Origin: Nemertoderma westbladi
Taxonomy: Eukaryota > Xenacoelomorpha > Nemertodermatida > Nemertodermatidae
Reading direction: 5' to 3'
Assembly (NCBI GenBank): GCA_032718475.1
Contig: JAUCBJ010004579.1
Span: 21,527 to 85,526, forward strand
DNA length: 64,000 nt
A program made the translations under genes and the position numbers. This document shows, piece by piece, positions 32,627-43,504 of this stretch. Position 1 is the first letter of the stretch. Each line of letters starts with the position of its first letter. The notes beneath the pieces were generated by a model. It was not told the origin of the DNA, made no database searches, and saw nothing but the letters and a program-made list of their open reading frames with translations.

Positions 32627-32640
32627 TGCATAAATTCAGA

Positions 32641-34402
32641 AATTATTTAGCTAGCTGTGTAATTTATTGTTTATAATATTGAGCCAATCTCTCTCACCTT
32701 ATTTTTGTATTTTTTTAATTAGATTTTACTATAAATTCTTAAATACTAAATAAATGCTTGATAAATAACATCTTACAAATAATTTTGTATAATTTTACAA
32801 AAGTAGGATGTCTACTTTATCAAATAGACAACCAGGCATAATATTATATTAGTAGACAGTAACTTGGCTGCAGTCGCATATATAATACTTGTAGATTAGT
32901 CAATTTACCATGGAGACACGTTCGTGGGGCCTTCGCGCAGCACGAGGCCCAGTTATGAGATACAAATTAATATCGAGCGACTGTATCACAAAATCAGTAT
33001 TTAAATTTATAAATTAGTAAAATTTAGAAATTTAACCACACCGCCAATCAATCAAAAAAAGAGGGACAGTAGGTGTTCAGCCCTTTAAATCTGCACCCCC
33101 ACCCCACCCCACCCCCCCCCCCCCCCCCCCACCCTTCCCACCCACCAATACATAACCGCGACATCTACCACCCACGGAAGGTAGCACGAACTTATTTCCA
33201 ATCGCACGTTCGATATGCGAAGCCAGGTGGTTTATAGGAATATAATCTACGCAGTACTAAATACAGTCGATGCAGTAATGAATGATATTCAAATAATTTA
33301 TTTAATATACTGTTAATGCCTCTGAAAACTTAGACAATTAAAATACACAGAAATCCCATCAAAAAATAATAAGCATAATATTTTGAGAAATAAACAATTT
33401 TGGATATAAGCCTTCTGCAGTGGTAATCTTATTGACTGACAATCATTAAATGAGATCTGTCCATTACCTGAGACTAAAGAACACAGACTCTATAGTGTAA
33501 TAGGAGGTAGGGAATGCAGGTTTCAATCTCGTTAGGACTAGCTGGCAGCCGTGTGGCTAGTTACATACAACCCCCCTCCACTGGCATTCCCAGCAACTGG
33601 CTCCCTTACACACACATCCCCCATCTATGTACCAGCCAACTTGCAAGTTGGCCAATAAATGATCAGTATTTAATGAGAATCAATTTTTTATGCCGTTTTA
33701 ATTACTTTAGATCAATTAAAGACACAATTATTAAAGCAAATCACTTGAACTAATTAAAAACTATAATAGAATGGCGTATGTGGATTACATCTGTATAATT
33801 TTTAAGTTTAATTATTTAAATCTTATACTGTAAAACAATTAATCTCCTTTAAAAGGCAGGTTGAAAATGGTGTTTTCACCGTAATCAACTTAATTAACTA
33901 ATTAACTGCTATTATCTTAGCTTCTCGAAGGCCACACGGAAATTCTACTTGGAAAATTTCTAAACTTTTGCCAAACAACATGTGTACCAAGTTTGGATAG
34001 ATTTCATCAAAGATTGGCCGAGTTATTAACGTTTAAAATTGAACACGACAGAACGACAGAACGACAGAACGACAGAACGACAGGTTGATTAATGGTACCA
34101 CTACGCTAAGGCTCACTCACTTCGTGGCTCGCCCCACAATTAACTTAAATAATGTTGCTCTATAGTAGGAGTCATTGTGTACTTTAGTCGATTTGCCTAC
34201 ATTTTATAACACTTTAGCTAGTTTGCCATGTTCCAGTGTGGTTGGTTCCGTACTTTAGCTTGTCTGCCATACTTGAATAAATACAAAACAGATAATGATT
34301 GGTGGTGGTGACTTTGTCAGATGAAAGCGGGATATTTGAATTACCTAATTCGTTCAAAACCTGAAAAATGAAAAATTTACACTTTAGTCGATTTGCCATG
34401 TG
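32641..34402. other. non-coding with poly-C run and dispersed repeats
   Basis: C homopolymer at 33112-33130. 33705-33790 matches 4430-4510. 33950-34030 (TTTCTAAACTTTTG, TGTGTACCAAGTTTGG, TTTCATCAAAGATTG) matches 38425-38515 and 44350-44430, a dispersed repeat, here followed by four GAACGACA units (34048-34082). No gene seen. Confidence 0.6.
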
Positions 34403-34520
34403 AGTGACGAATGTATGGGGTTCTTCTGCTACGCAGATGACATTATACTGCTGTCAACGACACCCAACAACATTCAGGACGCAGTAAGTGCAGTCAATGA
34501 TAGTTCTACAGATCTCGATC
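34403..34520 (+). mobile_element. RT palm fragment of another LINE
   Basis: MGFFCYADDIILLSTTPNNI is a YADD palm box, yet it lies upstream of the N-terminal part of the next LINE's RT. It must therefore come from a different, truncated LINE copy that now abuts copy B. Confidence 0.6.
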
Positions 34521-34574
34521 TGAAACTTGATAGAGAAAATGACAGGGTATTGCCTGATAACTTTATAGAAGTAA

Positions 34575-36149
34575 AAGTCCCTCCCAGATATTCCCATTGG
34601 CGATATCTCCTTTGCAGAAGTGAAGGCTGCTGCAAAGAGCATTAAGACCAATCGTGCCAGTGGAGTAGATGGTGTTCCCCCTGAGGTCTTTAAAATACCT
34701 GAGTGTTTAAAGCTCATCTATCCCATCATAGTAGACATGTACCGAACAACAAGAGTCCCACAAGAAATGAAAACAAATAAGTTGGTGCCAGTTCCCAAGA
34801 AGGGCAACCTAACACTCTATGGTTCTTTTCGGGGAATCTCATTGATCTCGATTGCTGCAAAGCTATACAATAGGATTCTATTAAATCGCATCAGGGATCC
34901 CATTGAGAGACTGCTCCGTGGAAATCAGAATGGGTTCCGTAAAGGTCGTGGGACCATGGAGCCCATTTTGGCACTTAGAAGGATAATTGAAGAGTTATCA
35001 AAAAAGAAAGACAGGCATCTGGCTGTTATCTTTGTTGACTTCTTCAAGGCCTTTGATTCAGTCTCTCGCTCACGTATGTTCAGCATACTTTCATTATATG
35101 GGATTCCAGATGAAATTATTGCAGCAATCAGATCAGTATACGATGGTTCGACAACATTTGTGTCTACTGTTGATGGTGACACAGAACCATTTGAAGTGTT
35201 ATGGGGCGTCCTCCAAGGAGACACACTTGCACCATTCTTGTTCATTATTGTGGTTGACTATGCTCTACGCATGTCCTTAGATCATTACAATGATGATGGG
35301 GTGATGATAACTCCACCTACTGGCTCCAGAAGTCGAGGAAATCCTGCCAAGTACCTAACTGATCTAGACTTTGCTGATGACTTAGGAGTACTCTCAGAAT
35401 CATTAGAGGGAGCCCAACGGCTCCTCAGCTCATTAGAACATGCTGCTTCTAGTGTTGGTCTTTTTATTAACTCCAGAAAGACCAAAATTCTGACAGTTAA
35501 CTTTGAAAGTCCTCAGCAAGTCTCTGATCGGATGAGCATAAGCTCAAAGGATGGTATGCTTGAGCATGTGGACGACTTCTGTTACCTGGGATCATGGATC
35601 CGGAAGTCAGGTGAGGACCTTCGAATACGTAAGGGAAAGGCATGGGCAGCCTTGAATAGGCTTTCCAGGATTTGGAAGTCACCGAGAATTAATCGGAAAC
35701 TTAAGGTCCGATTATTTAGAGCAGCAGTAGTTCCAGTACTCCTCTACGGGAGTCCATGCTGGGCTCTAACTGCTGAGGTCACCAAATCTCTGGATGGCAC
35801 ATTCACAAGAATGCTACGCCGGGTTCATTGTGTCAAGTACAATGCACACATCTCCAACCAGACACTATATAACATTGGAGGTGTCTCATTGGTTCCCCCA
35901 AGCTTGACACTAGAACAAAATCGCCTCCGCTTTGCAGGACATTGCTTTCGCCGTGAGGACCAGCCAGTGCATAATCTTGTACTTTGGCAGCCTCATGGAG
36001 TGAATAAGCATGGTGGACAGCCCATGACTTTCTTGAGACGCATCTTAAAGGACACTGGCCTTAAAGATGCGGATGATCTAGCAAATGTCATGGGTGATAG
36101 GGAGTTGTGGCGGTGCAATTTTGTTGACAAGCCGGCACAGCATTCTTAA
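34575..36149 (+). CDS. LINE reverse transcriptase, C-terminal two thirds
   Basis: The frame is open from 34575 with no natural start, as expected for a 5'-truncated copy. RT motifs in order: NRASGVDGVPPEVFK, LVPVPKKGNLTLYGSFRGIS, QNGFRKGRGTMEPI, VIFVDFFKAFDSVSR (Asp), GVLQGDTLAPFLFIIVVDY, LTDLDFADDLGVL (catalytic pair), and VDDFCYLGSWI. The post-RT region has LYGSPCWAL, a QNRLRFAGHCFRR box and LWQPHGVNKHGGQP. This pattern occurs in RTE/CR1-like and related clades; I do not assign one. No internal stop over 520 codons. Confidence 0.85.
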   Translation, partial: KSLPDIPIGDISFAEVKAAAKSIKTNRASGVDGVPPEVFKIPECLKLIYPIIVDMYRTTRVPQEMKTNKLVPVPKKGNLTLYGSFRGISLISIAAKLYNRILLNRIRDPIERLLRGNQNGFRKGRGTMEPILALRRIIEELSKKKDRHLAVIFVDFFKAFDSVSRSRMFSILSLYGIPDEIIAAIRSVYDGSTTFVSTVDGDTEPFEVLWGVLQGDTLAPFLFIIVVDYALRMSLDHYNDDGVMITPPTGSRSRGNPAKYLTDLDFADDLGVLSESLEGAQRLLSSLEHAASSVGLFINSRKTKILTVNFESPQQVSDRMSISSKDGMLEHVDDFCYLGSWIRKSGEDLRIRKGKAWAALNRLSRIWKSPRINRKLKVRLFRAAVVPVLLYGSPCWALTAEVTKSLDGTFTRMLRRVHCVKYNAHISNQTLYNIGGVSLVPPSLTLEQNRLRFAGHCFRREDQPVHNLVLWQPHGVNKHGGQPMTFLRRILKDTGLKDADDLANVMGDRELWRCNFVDKPAQHS

Positions 36150-36185
36150 AAATGCAGCTGCAATGCAGCATGCCGATCCTAGTAG
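34575..36185 (+). mobile_element. LINE copy B, 5'-truncated
   Basis: The longer of two closely similar copies (the other is 28310-29614, inverted). It begins in the region before the RT and ends at CCTAGTAGTGATA followed by unrelated sequence, so it lacks the distal 3' tail seen in copy A. The pair forms inverted repeats about 1.1 kb long separated by roughly 5.4 kb. Confidence 0.85.
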
Positions 36186-36189
36186 TGAT

Positions 36190-37346
36190 AGAGAAAAAAA
36201 TATTTTGGGTATTCTTCCCCGCTACCAGCAATACCAATGACAAAGCCCCCTTTTATCAATATAAATAATCAATTGTACCAAGAATCCAAAGTAATAACAT
36301 TGTAGTAACCACCGAAAGGGTTCTCTCTGAATGTGTTAGAAGTCCTGTTGAATGTGTCATGTGTTGTGAAAACGTCCCTAGTAGTCCGGCAGATATATGC
36401 CGTTTTTTCACTAAACCTTGTATGGGAGTATAAATGTTTGGGTGATTTTGGTAGGAAATTTTATTGCGATCAATAACCCGACTAATGATACCCAACTTGC
36501 ATCATTGATGTTTTTCTGTAATTAGCAATTTAAAAAATTGTCCCCAGGAACGGTTAAGACAATTCATCTGATTGCTTCCATATATTTTAGTGAAAATGTT
36601 ACTGTTGAAAATTAACACATGTTAAGGCTTACATATTTCGAATACAATTAAACTTATATCACGGGAATCACTCTCTTATGTCGCCTATATGTCACTGCTA
36701 GCCATAGCTTATTCCTTGCGAATTGTTTTTGAACAAACTCTAAGTAAAAATAACACATTGTTTGAATGTTTACCCAAGTAATTGAAGCATCATTAATTTT
36801 TTAAAGTAATTTACATTAAAATAATATAAAAACAACAACATCACCATTGTAAAGACCATTGTAAAAAATCACCACTGTATAGTAAAGAATGGATAATAGA
36901 GGTGTTATCATATTATTGAGAAGCCACTTATGGTGTTTTATTCCGCTCTTTATCAGTTATATGTGTTTAGATTCCACAACACACATTACATTTATGTGAA
37001 AACAATTTGGGAATGGACAATATTATTGTTTTTTATACTTGCCATTATTCTTAAGTATAAAGCATTAACGGACATCTGCACCATTCTTATTACGCCTCTT
37101 AGAGAAGTGGTGTTGTGTTTACTGTTTACTATTATTAAAGTTGAAGCTGCTTTAATTAATTGATACTTAATTAATACTAAAGTTATTTGAATAAACAGTC
37201 GAGTGTAAAAAAATAACACTTGGAAAAAAACGCTTTTCGACAGAGGATAGTAACGAACAGTTACAAAACAGTATGATGTATAAGGGTACTAGGCCTACAA
37301 TACGATATAAACTAAATGTGACGCTAAATGCTAAGGCATAAACTGA
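36190..37346. other. no gene seen
   Basis: AT-rich non-coding sequence. Short open frames at 36256-36495 and 36930-37163 have no family resemblance. Confidence 0.5.
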
Positions 37347-38034
37347 ACTTGTCGTGCAGCAACTCCACCCATCCCTCTATACTTGTCGTGCAGCAACTCC
37401 ACCCATCCCTCTATACTTGTCGTGCAGCAACTCCACCCATCCCTCTATACTTGTCGTGCAGCAACTCCACCCATCCCTCTATACTTGTCGTGCAGCAACT
37501 CCACCCATCCCTCTATACTTGTCGTGCAGCAACTCTACCCATCCCTCTATACTTGTCGTGCAGCAACTCCACCCATCCCTCTATACTTGTCGTGCAGCAA
37601 CTCCACCTATCCCTCTATACTTGTCGTGCAGCAACACCACCCATCCCTCTATACTTGTCGTGCAGCAACTCCACCCATCCCTCTATACTTGTCGTGCAGC
37701 AACTCCACCCATCCCTCTATACTTGTCGTGCAGCAACTCCACCCATCCCTCTATACTTGTCGTGCGCAACTCCACCCATCCCTCTATACTTGTCGTGCAG
37801 CAACTCCACCCATCCCTCTATACTTGTCGTGCAGCAACTCCACCCATCCCTTTATACTTGTCGTGCAGCAACTCCACCCATCCCTCTATACTTGTCGTGC
37901 AGCAACTCCACCCATCCCTCTATACTTGTCAAGCAGCAACTCCACCCATCCCTCTATACTTGTCAAGCAGCAACTCCACCCATCCCTCTATACTTGTCGT
38001 GCAGCAACTCCACCCATCCCTCTATACTTGTCTA
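37347..38034 (+). repeat. 34-bp minisatellite, block 1 (about 20 units)
   Basis: Unit ACTTGTCGTGCAGCAACTCC plus ACCCATCCCTCTAT. The order of variant units (CTCTACCC; CACCTATCC; AACACCACCC; a two-base deletion GTGCGCAACTCC; CCCTTTATAC; two CAAGCAG units) is the same as in the first 20 or so units of block 2 at 39502, so the two blocks are copies of each other and not independent expansions. Open frames across it are a composition effect. Confidence 0.95.
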
Positions 38035-38804
38035 CCAAAACAATAAACTAGAGTCAATACGCAGGTCCCCCCCCCCCCCCCCACCCCCGTACCCACACAT
38101 AACAGTAATATAATTATCTTCACTGGCAAACAATAACTAACCGAAACAATAAATTATGTTGTTAACAATTGAGGGAAAGGAGCAGATTACATAGACGTCT
38201 TTTTCTAACCAAACCAATAAACGATGTTGAGGGTTGGTGTAATAATAAAATAACAAATATGGGATGGGGGGTGTAACAGGAATGTACGGGGTTAATTGGA
38301 AATTCTGTGAGTGTAACAGGAAAACACGAAAAATGCGTATATTAAACCGTGCTAAGCGCGATCAACTGGAGCTCTGACAATTCGCCCTCTCGCGGCAGAC
38401 AGAGCAACAACTATAGAAGTCTGTCTGTGTGTAGAATTTCTAAACTTTTGATAGACTATACATGTGTACCAAGTTTGGTTCCATTTCATCAAAGATTGAC
38501 CGACTTATTAGCGTTCAAACATTCTAGCCACAGACCCAGCCACAAACAAACTAATAATAGCCGCAGGAACCCGGTAAAATTGGAATACTACACAACTGTA
38601 TTCTACAGTATTCAGAGTATTCATGTGCAATTGCAATGGTATTGCACGAATTAGAGGCACGGCGAATTAAATACATAATAAATAATGTATAATTATATTA
38701 GCCTATTATTATTAAAATAAGAGCAACTTTAAGACATATAATATAACAAATTATAAAATAATATAGTACATGTACCTTCGGCAATACTGTATGCCACGAC
38801 CCAC

Positions 38805-38945
38805 CTGAACTAAAACCCGACGGCAAATCTTGGATTTAACGAGACTGAGTGCGACATGTCTGGCTGCGTAGGCTGCGCTGCGGTCTACCTTGGTGGGATC
38901 CTTACCGGAGAAAGCGCCGCCCCCGTGCGCTCCCCAGCCGCCGTA
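38805..38945 (-). pseudogene. duplicate exon of S-adenosylmethionine synthetase (GGGAFSGKD exon)
   Basis: 141 bp (47 codons) with acceptor AG and donor GT preserved, encoding [20 protein letters not shown] and CRRVLVQ, the glycine-rich signature loop of the enzyme. Synonymous differences from 44723-44863. It cannot be part of a full gene on its own: the exon upstream of it is truncated and the two exons that should follow are missing from this copy. Confidence 0.9.
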
Positions 38946-39417
38946 CTAAAACAGGGAAATTCAGCCAATAGCATGGCATTACACAAACAGAGAAGTGAAA
39001 ACCGAAAAAATACCAAAATGGGCCATGTAACAAAGAATAATGTTATAACCATTATTGTTATCATCGGTAATGTTATAACCATTTACGAAACCTTAACCAA
39101 ATTTTAATTTAAATTTCAAAATTGTCAAAACGACAAAACGATAAAAGCCTTTATTTATTACAAACTAAAAGTTAAAAATTAAATTGCATTACTCGATTGG
39201 TTGTTAGAGAAACCTGATGATCTACCTGTACCGAATGATTAACACCCGCTGTATAAAGCATTCCACCCGACGTATAAAGTCACCCGTCTCATAAAGTTAA
39301 CGTACAAAGTAATATATATTTCAACTTTTATGTAAATATTATGAAGTTCAGATACCTGGCTGTCTCTATAAATGATATATATTTATATATCAGTACAACA
39401 GTTGTTAGACTACTTAC

Positions 39418-39493
39418 TGTGTCCACGATTATCTTTCTGCCAGTGAGTCCGGCGTCACCCATTGGTCCGCCGATAGTAAATGCACCGGATGGA
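39418..39493 (-). pseudogene. truncated duplicate exon of S-adenosylmethionine synthetase
   Basis: Matches the 3' 76 bp of the exon at 45336-45470 ([25 protein letters not shown]) with the GTAAGT donor intact. Its first 59 bp are absent: the sequence switches within the codons for NPSG to the minisatellite boundary, so the duplication breakpoint is inside an exon. Confidence 0.9.
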
Positions 39494-39501
39494 TAAACTG
39501 A

Positions 39502-40871
39502 ACTTGTCGTGCAGCAACTCCACCCATCCCTCTATACTTGTCGTGCAGCAACTCCACCCATCCCTCTATACTTGTCGTGCAGCAACTCCACCCATCCCTC
39601 TATACTTGTCGTGCAGCAACTCCACCCATCCCTCTATACTTGTCGTGCAGCAACTCCACCCATCCCTCTATACTTGTCGTGCAGCAACTCTACCCATCCC
39701 TCTATACTTGTCGTGCAGCAACTCCACCCATCCCTCTATACTTGTCGTGCAGCAACTCCACCTATCCCTCTATACTTGTCGTGCAGCAACACCACCCATC
39801 CCTCTATACTTGTCGTGCAGCAACTCCACCCATCCCTCTATACTTGTCGTGCAGCAACTCCACCCATCCCTCTATACTTGTCGTGCAGCAACTCCACCCA
39901 TCCCTCTATACTTGTCGTGCGCAACTCCACCCATCCCTCTATACTTGTCGTGCAGCAACTCCACCCATCCCTCTATACTTGTCGTGCAGCAACTCCACCC
40001 ATCCCTTTATACTTGTCGTGCAGCAACTCCACCCATCCCTCTATACTTGTCGTGCAGCAACTCCACCCATCCCTCTATACTTGTCAAGCAGCAACTCCAC
40101 CCATCCCTCTATACTTGTCAAGCAGCAACTCCACCCATCCCTCTATACTTGTCGTGCAGCAACTCCACCCATCCCTCTATACTTGTCGTGCAGCAACTCC
40201 ACCCATCCCTCTATACTTGTCGTGCAGCAACTCCACCCATCCCTCTATACTTGTCGTGCAGCAACTCCACACCCATCCCTCTATACTTGTCGTGCAGCAA
40301 CTCCACCCATCCCTCTATACTTGTCGTGCAGCAACTCCACCCATCCCTCTATACTTGTCGTGCAGCAACTCCACCCATCCCTCTATACTTGTCGTGCAGC
40401 AACTCCACCCATCCCTCTATACTTGTCGTGCAGCAACTCCACCCATCCATCTATACTTGTCGTGCAGCAACTCCACCCATCCCTCTATACTTGTTGTGCA
40501 GCAACTCCACCCATCCCTCTATACTTGTCGTGCAGCAACTCCACCCATCCCTCTATACTTGTCGTGCAGCAACTCCACCCATCCCTCTATACTTGTCAAG
40601 CAGCAACTCCGCCAACCCCTCTATACTTGTCGTGCAGCAACTCCACCCATCCCTCTATACTTGTCGTGCAGCAACTCCACCCATCCCTCTTTACTTGTCG
40701 TGCAGCAACTCCACCCATCCCTCTATACTTGTCGTGCAGCAACTCCACCCATCCCTCTTTACTTGTCGTGCAGCAACTCCACCCATCCCTCTATACTTGT
40801 CGTGCAGCAACTCCACCCATCCCTCTATACTTATCGTGCAGCAACTCCACCCATCCCTCTATACTTGTCTA
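39502..40871 (+). repeat. 34-bp minisatellite, block 2 (about 40 units)
   Basis: Same unit as 37347-38034. The first half copies block 1 unit for unit; the second half is additional, with its own variants (CACACCCATCC, CTTGTTGTG, TCCGCCAACCC, CTCTTTAC). It is left-flanked by the truncated exon and right-flanked by CTATATTTCAGAACAC. Confidence 0.95.
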
Positions 40872-42048
40872 TATTTCAGAACACTTAGAAAATCTTCGTT
40901 TATGACAGTTTCAAAAATAATTTTTAGAGAATTTTATATTCCGTACAATATGGAAAACAAATGTAATTCTTGTTGTATAAATCCTTCTCCTGTGTATATT
41001 GTGACACCAGCACCTTAAACCGATAAAGAGTTGGTCAAGGTGCCACTGATAACACGTTATCGAGTTCTTTAAACCAAGTTGAGGAAATTATTTGGGTTAG
41101 CCTATCGGAACTAAAGCTAGTAGTGGCCGATAATATAAAAGATACCGATGATTCATGAAAGCAATATTGGAATCAAATGGGAATGTTATATTGATGATGG
41201 TTGTTTACTAAAACGGGGCGGAATAAAGTAAAAGTCTATACTATCGTAAATGACACAGTACCATGAACCGGTACAGTCTGATAGTTGGCGTTAGCTAGAG
41301 TTTACTCATGATTTCGCGACAACCATAGAGACAAGTTCAATTAATCGTTAAATTACTCGTCCAGAACTAAATCACTTAGCAATGAGTATTGAATATGTTG
41401 AAATTTTTAAATAAATTTAAAAAAATATATTATAAAAACGTGAACCATATTTATTACATCGTTTTTCATTATTATTATTCTCAGGAAAACAAGTAATTTA
41501 CAATGGAATTCAACAAGTAGAATAGAAATCGGTCTAATTGCGAGTCAATTACTACCGACACACGATGTTGTCATGGATACAGGGGCGTTCGTTCATAAAG
41601 TATGTTACGCAATGTCACAACCACATCCTTTTCACAAAGAGCAACGGGATGATTTGATAAATATTTCATCCCCGGTGGCAATAAAGACTTTATTTAGTTA
41701 GTTGACATGGCTCGACTTGTGGTTAGGTAATTTATCAAAGAATTTCGAACAAAATACAAGAATGAAAAAAACATGAAAAGATGACATAATTTGATTTACG
41801 GGACGAGAAAATAAACTTCAGTTTTACCATCGATGGTGAGCATGACATACTTTATGAAGACCCCCTAGAACAATTACGGTAAACAATGATTATAAAAATA
41901 GCCCATAATCCCATGGTGTGTCGACCAAAGCTAACAACGATGCATTACCGGCAACAGCACCAGTTTAATGACAACAACATCTGAATCTATTGTGGTAAGG
42001 ACAGACACTTAGTGGTTGCAGGTCCAGACAGACACGTATTTAGTTAAC
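40872..42048 (-). other. 3' flank of the S-adenosylmethionine synthetase gene
   Basis: Non-coding; presumed 3' UTR and downstream DNA. On the minus strand an AATAAA occurs at about 41694-41689, 355 bp past the stop, a possible polyadenylation signal. Another lies near 41447. No ORF with family resemblance. Confidence 0.4.
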
Positions 42049-42169
42049 TCAGTGATGAATGAGTTTAGGCATAACAATTGGTTTGGGTTTTTCCCATGTG
42101 AATTCGCTCCTTCCGAAATGTCCGTACGACGCGGTTCTTTGGTAAATCGGACGCGTTAATTCCAACTTT
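42049..42169 (-). CDS. MAT: S-adenosylmethionine synthetase, last coding exon
   Basis: The enzyme makes S-adenosylmethionine from ATP and methionine in the cytosol and nucleus. The exon follows a TTTTAG acceptor and reads [20 protein letters not shown] and then [10 protein letters not shown] to a TGA at 42049. PIYQRTAxYGHFGR is the near-C-terminal signature of animal methionine adenosyltransferases. Phase fits the preceding exon, which ends two bases into a codon. The C-terminal tail is a few residues different from vertebrate enzymes, as is usual. Confidence 0.92.
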
Positions 42170-42373
42170 CTAAAATTACAAAATCGTTTATGAAAATGAA
42201 AAAATAATACTATCATTTGAATAACAAAAAAAATATAAATATAAATTTTATTCCAAAATTGTAACATTACTCAATCCCGTTAGTATTAACAGCGAGTTGT
42301 TATTTAGCACTTTACAACTTTAGAGGACATTACATCATTGTATTGGCCTTACATTTAGTATTGTATTAGGTGT

Positions 42374-42464
42374 TATTGTTTACGTGGTAACCCATGACGG
42401 CGTTAAGTAATGTCCACTAAGGGCACATTACTTAACGCCGTCATTGGATACCACGTAAACAATA
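42374..42464. repeat. 40-bp-arm hairpin (foldback)
   Basis: Arms 42374-42413 and 42425-42464 are reverse complements with two mismatches over 40 bp, around an 11-base loop. The arm core is ACGGCGTTAAGTAATGT. It lies in the intron between the last two coding exons. Either a MITE relic or a strong RNA hairpin in the pre-mRNA. Confidence 0.9.
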
Positions 42465-42756
42465 GGTGGAAATTTGCCTGACAGCCAGATAGATAGGCCT
42501 ACTGCATTACCTACCGGTAGGCGGGGTATAGCTATTAATAACCATATGGTCCTAGCTATATTATTATAACATGGCTCCAACCAAACGTCACCATAAATAT
42601 AAGCTAATTTATTTATAACATAATTATGTCATTTTTACAATTATTTATACAGCAACTAATATAATTTGTGCAGTTTCTATCACTTATAATGTATAAACAA
42701 TCAGTTCGTAATGTTACAATTTTGGAATAAAACTACATACATACTTGTTGCAAAGT

Positions 42757-42851
42757 ACTTTACAGTGTTCTGATTCTCGTGGCTTTATTTTCACTCACTC
42801 ACTAACGTTCGTTCGTGTAACAAAGCCACTCGGATCATCACACTGTAAAGT
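42757..42851. repeat. imperfect inverted repeat
   Basis: ACTTTACAGTGT...GTGGCTTT (42757-42786) pairs with AAAGCCAC...ACACTGTAAAGT ending at 42851, about 25 of 30 positions. Same intron as the 42374 hairpin. Confidence 0.75.
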
Positions 42852-42993
42852 TCTACTTTACACACAAGTATGTAAATAGTTATTACTGAGAAAGTTAAAA
42901 CTCAAAAAACGACCGGCTTGAATATCTGAATTTCGGCCAAACTGAAATTAATAGTGAACATTAAGTTATTTTCAAATTTTCTCTTTCTGAATA

Positions 42994-43113
42994 CCTTTGG
43001 GGGAAACCAAAATACTAACTTCGTACGAATACGGTACCTTTGGGGGAAACCAAAATACTAACTTCGTACGAATACGGTACCTTTGGGGGAAACCAAAATA
43101 CTAACTTCGTACA
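42994..43113 (+). repeat. 43-bp tandem repeat, three copies
   Basis: CCTTTGGGGGAAACCAAAAT starts at 42994, 43037 and 43080, each followed by ACTAACTTCGTACGAATAC-type sequence. The first two are identical and the last diverges at its end. CCTTTGGGGGAAACC is partly self-complementary. Confidence 0.92.
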
Positions 43114-43370
43114 AAAATGTCCTAATGATGTGACTAAGTGAACCGAACTGCTATGAAAAGTAGTGAGAAAAAGTCTTTCCTCACAAATAAATATATATAT
43201 AAAGATAACCGAAGAAAAATTGAGAAAATATTATCTCATTTCACAATTTTTTTTAATTAAATTAAATAATTATCCATACAGATAAAACTTTTATAATTAT
43301 TGTGTCTTCTGTCTTATCTTATGTTGTTAAACTTTCAGTTTGTGAAACAGTTTTATATGCGATAACTTAC

Positions 43371-43504
43371 TTCCTAATGACTCCGGGTCTCAAATCGAAG
43401 TTGGCATTAACGATATCAACCAGTTGGTGGGGATTATATTTAGATGTACCGTAATCGAAGACGGATACTGAGAGTGGCTCAGCTATACCGATAGAGTAGG
43501 CGAC
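43371..43504 (-). CDS. MAT: S-adenosylmethionine synthetase exon (third visible)
   Basis: 134 bp between a TATTTAG acceptor and a GTAAGT donor. Reads VAYSIGIAEPLSVSVFDYGT, then NPHQLVDIVNANFDLRPGVI. This is the C-terminal domain region following the Gly-rich loop; VAYSIG and NFDLRPG are shared across animal enzymes. Codon phase at both ends fits its neighbours. Confidence 0.93.

Larger units (their letters stand above)
27506..32640 (-). mobile_element. non-LTR element with ULP1 peptidase, RT and restriction-like endonuclease (decayed)
   Basis: On the minus strand, in order: a C48-type (ULP1/SENP) peptidase region (32324-31418), an RT of the type reading LDFANAYNTI (31491-29615), and after a LINE insertion a C-terminal zinc and PD-(D/E)XK region (28309-27506). 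This architecture matches restriction-like-endonuclease (REL) non-LTR retrotransposons, some of which carry cysteine peptidases. Outer ends are not defined; 32640 and 27506 are the limits of coding signal. Multiple frameshifts show it is dead. Confidence 0.75.
38035..39494 (-). repeat. truncated duplicate of the S-adenosylmethionine synthetase locus
   Basis: 1,460 bp almost identical to 43943-45412; differences are homopolymer length, scattered substitutions and short indels. At its left edge minisatellite joins at CCAAAACAATAAAC; at its right edge the exon sequence CCGGATGGAT runs straight into TAAACTGAACTTGTC, the minisatellite entry sequence. It is thus one part of a tandem duplication. 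Confidence 0.93.

Noticed and set aside
38856-39107. 83-codon plus-strand ORF over the duplicated exon
   Set aside because: It is antisense to the S-adenosylmethionine synthetase exon, whose splice sites and protein signature support the minus strand.
39502-40871. CRISPR-like array
   Set aside because: Units are head-to-tail with no unique spacers, and the context is a eukaryotic gene.
37328-41018. Open frames up to 512 codons across the 34-bp minisatellite
   Set aside because: All three plus frames are open because the unit has no stop in any frame; there is no conserved domain and the frame cuts through pseudogene exon DNA boundaries.
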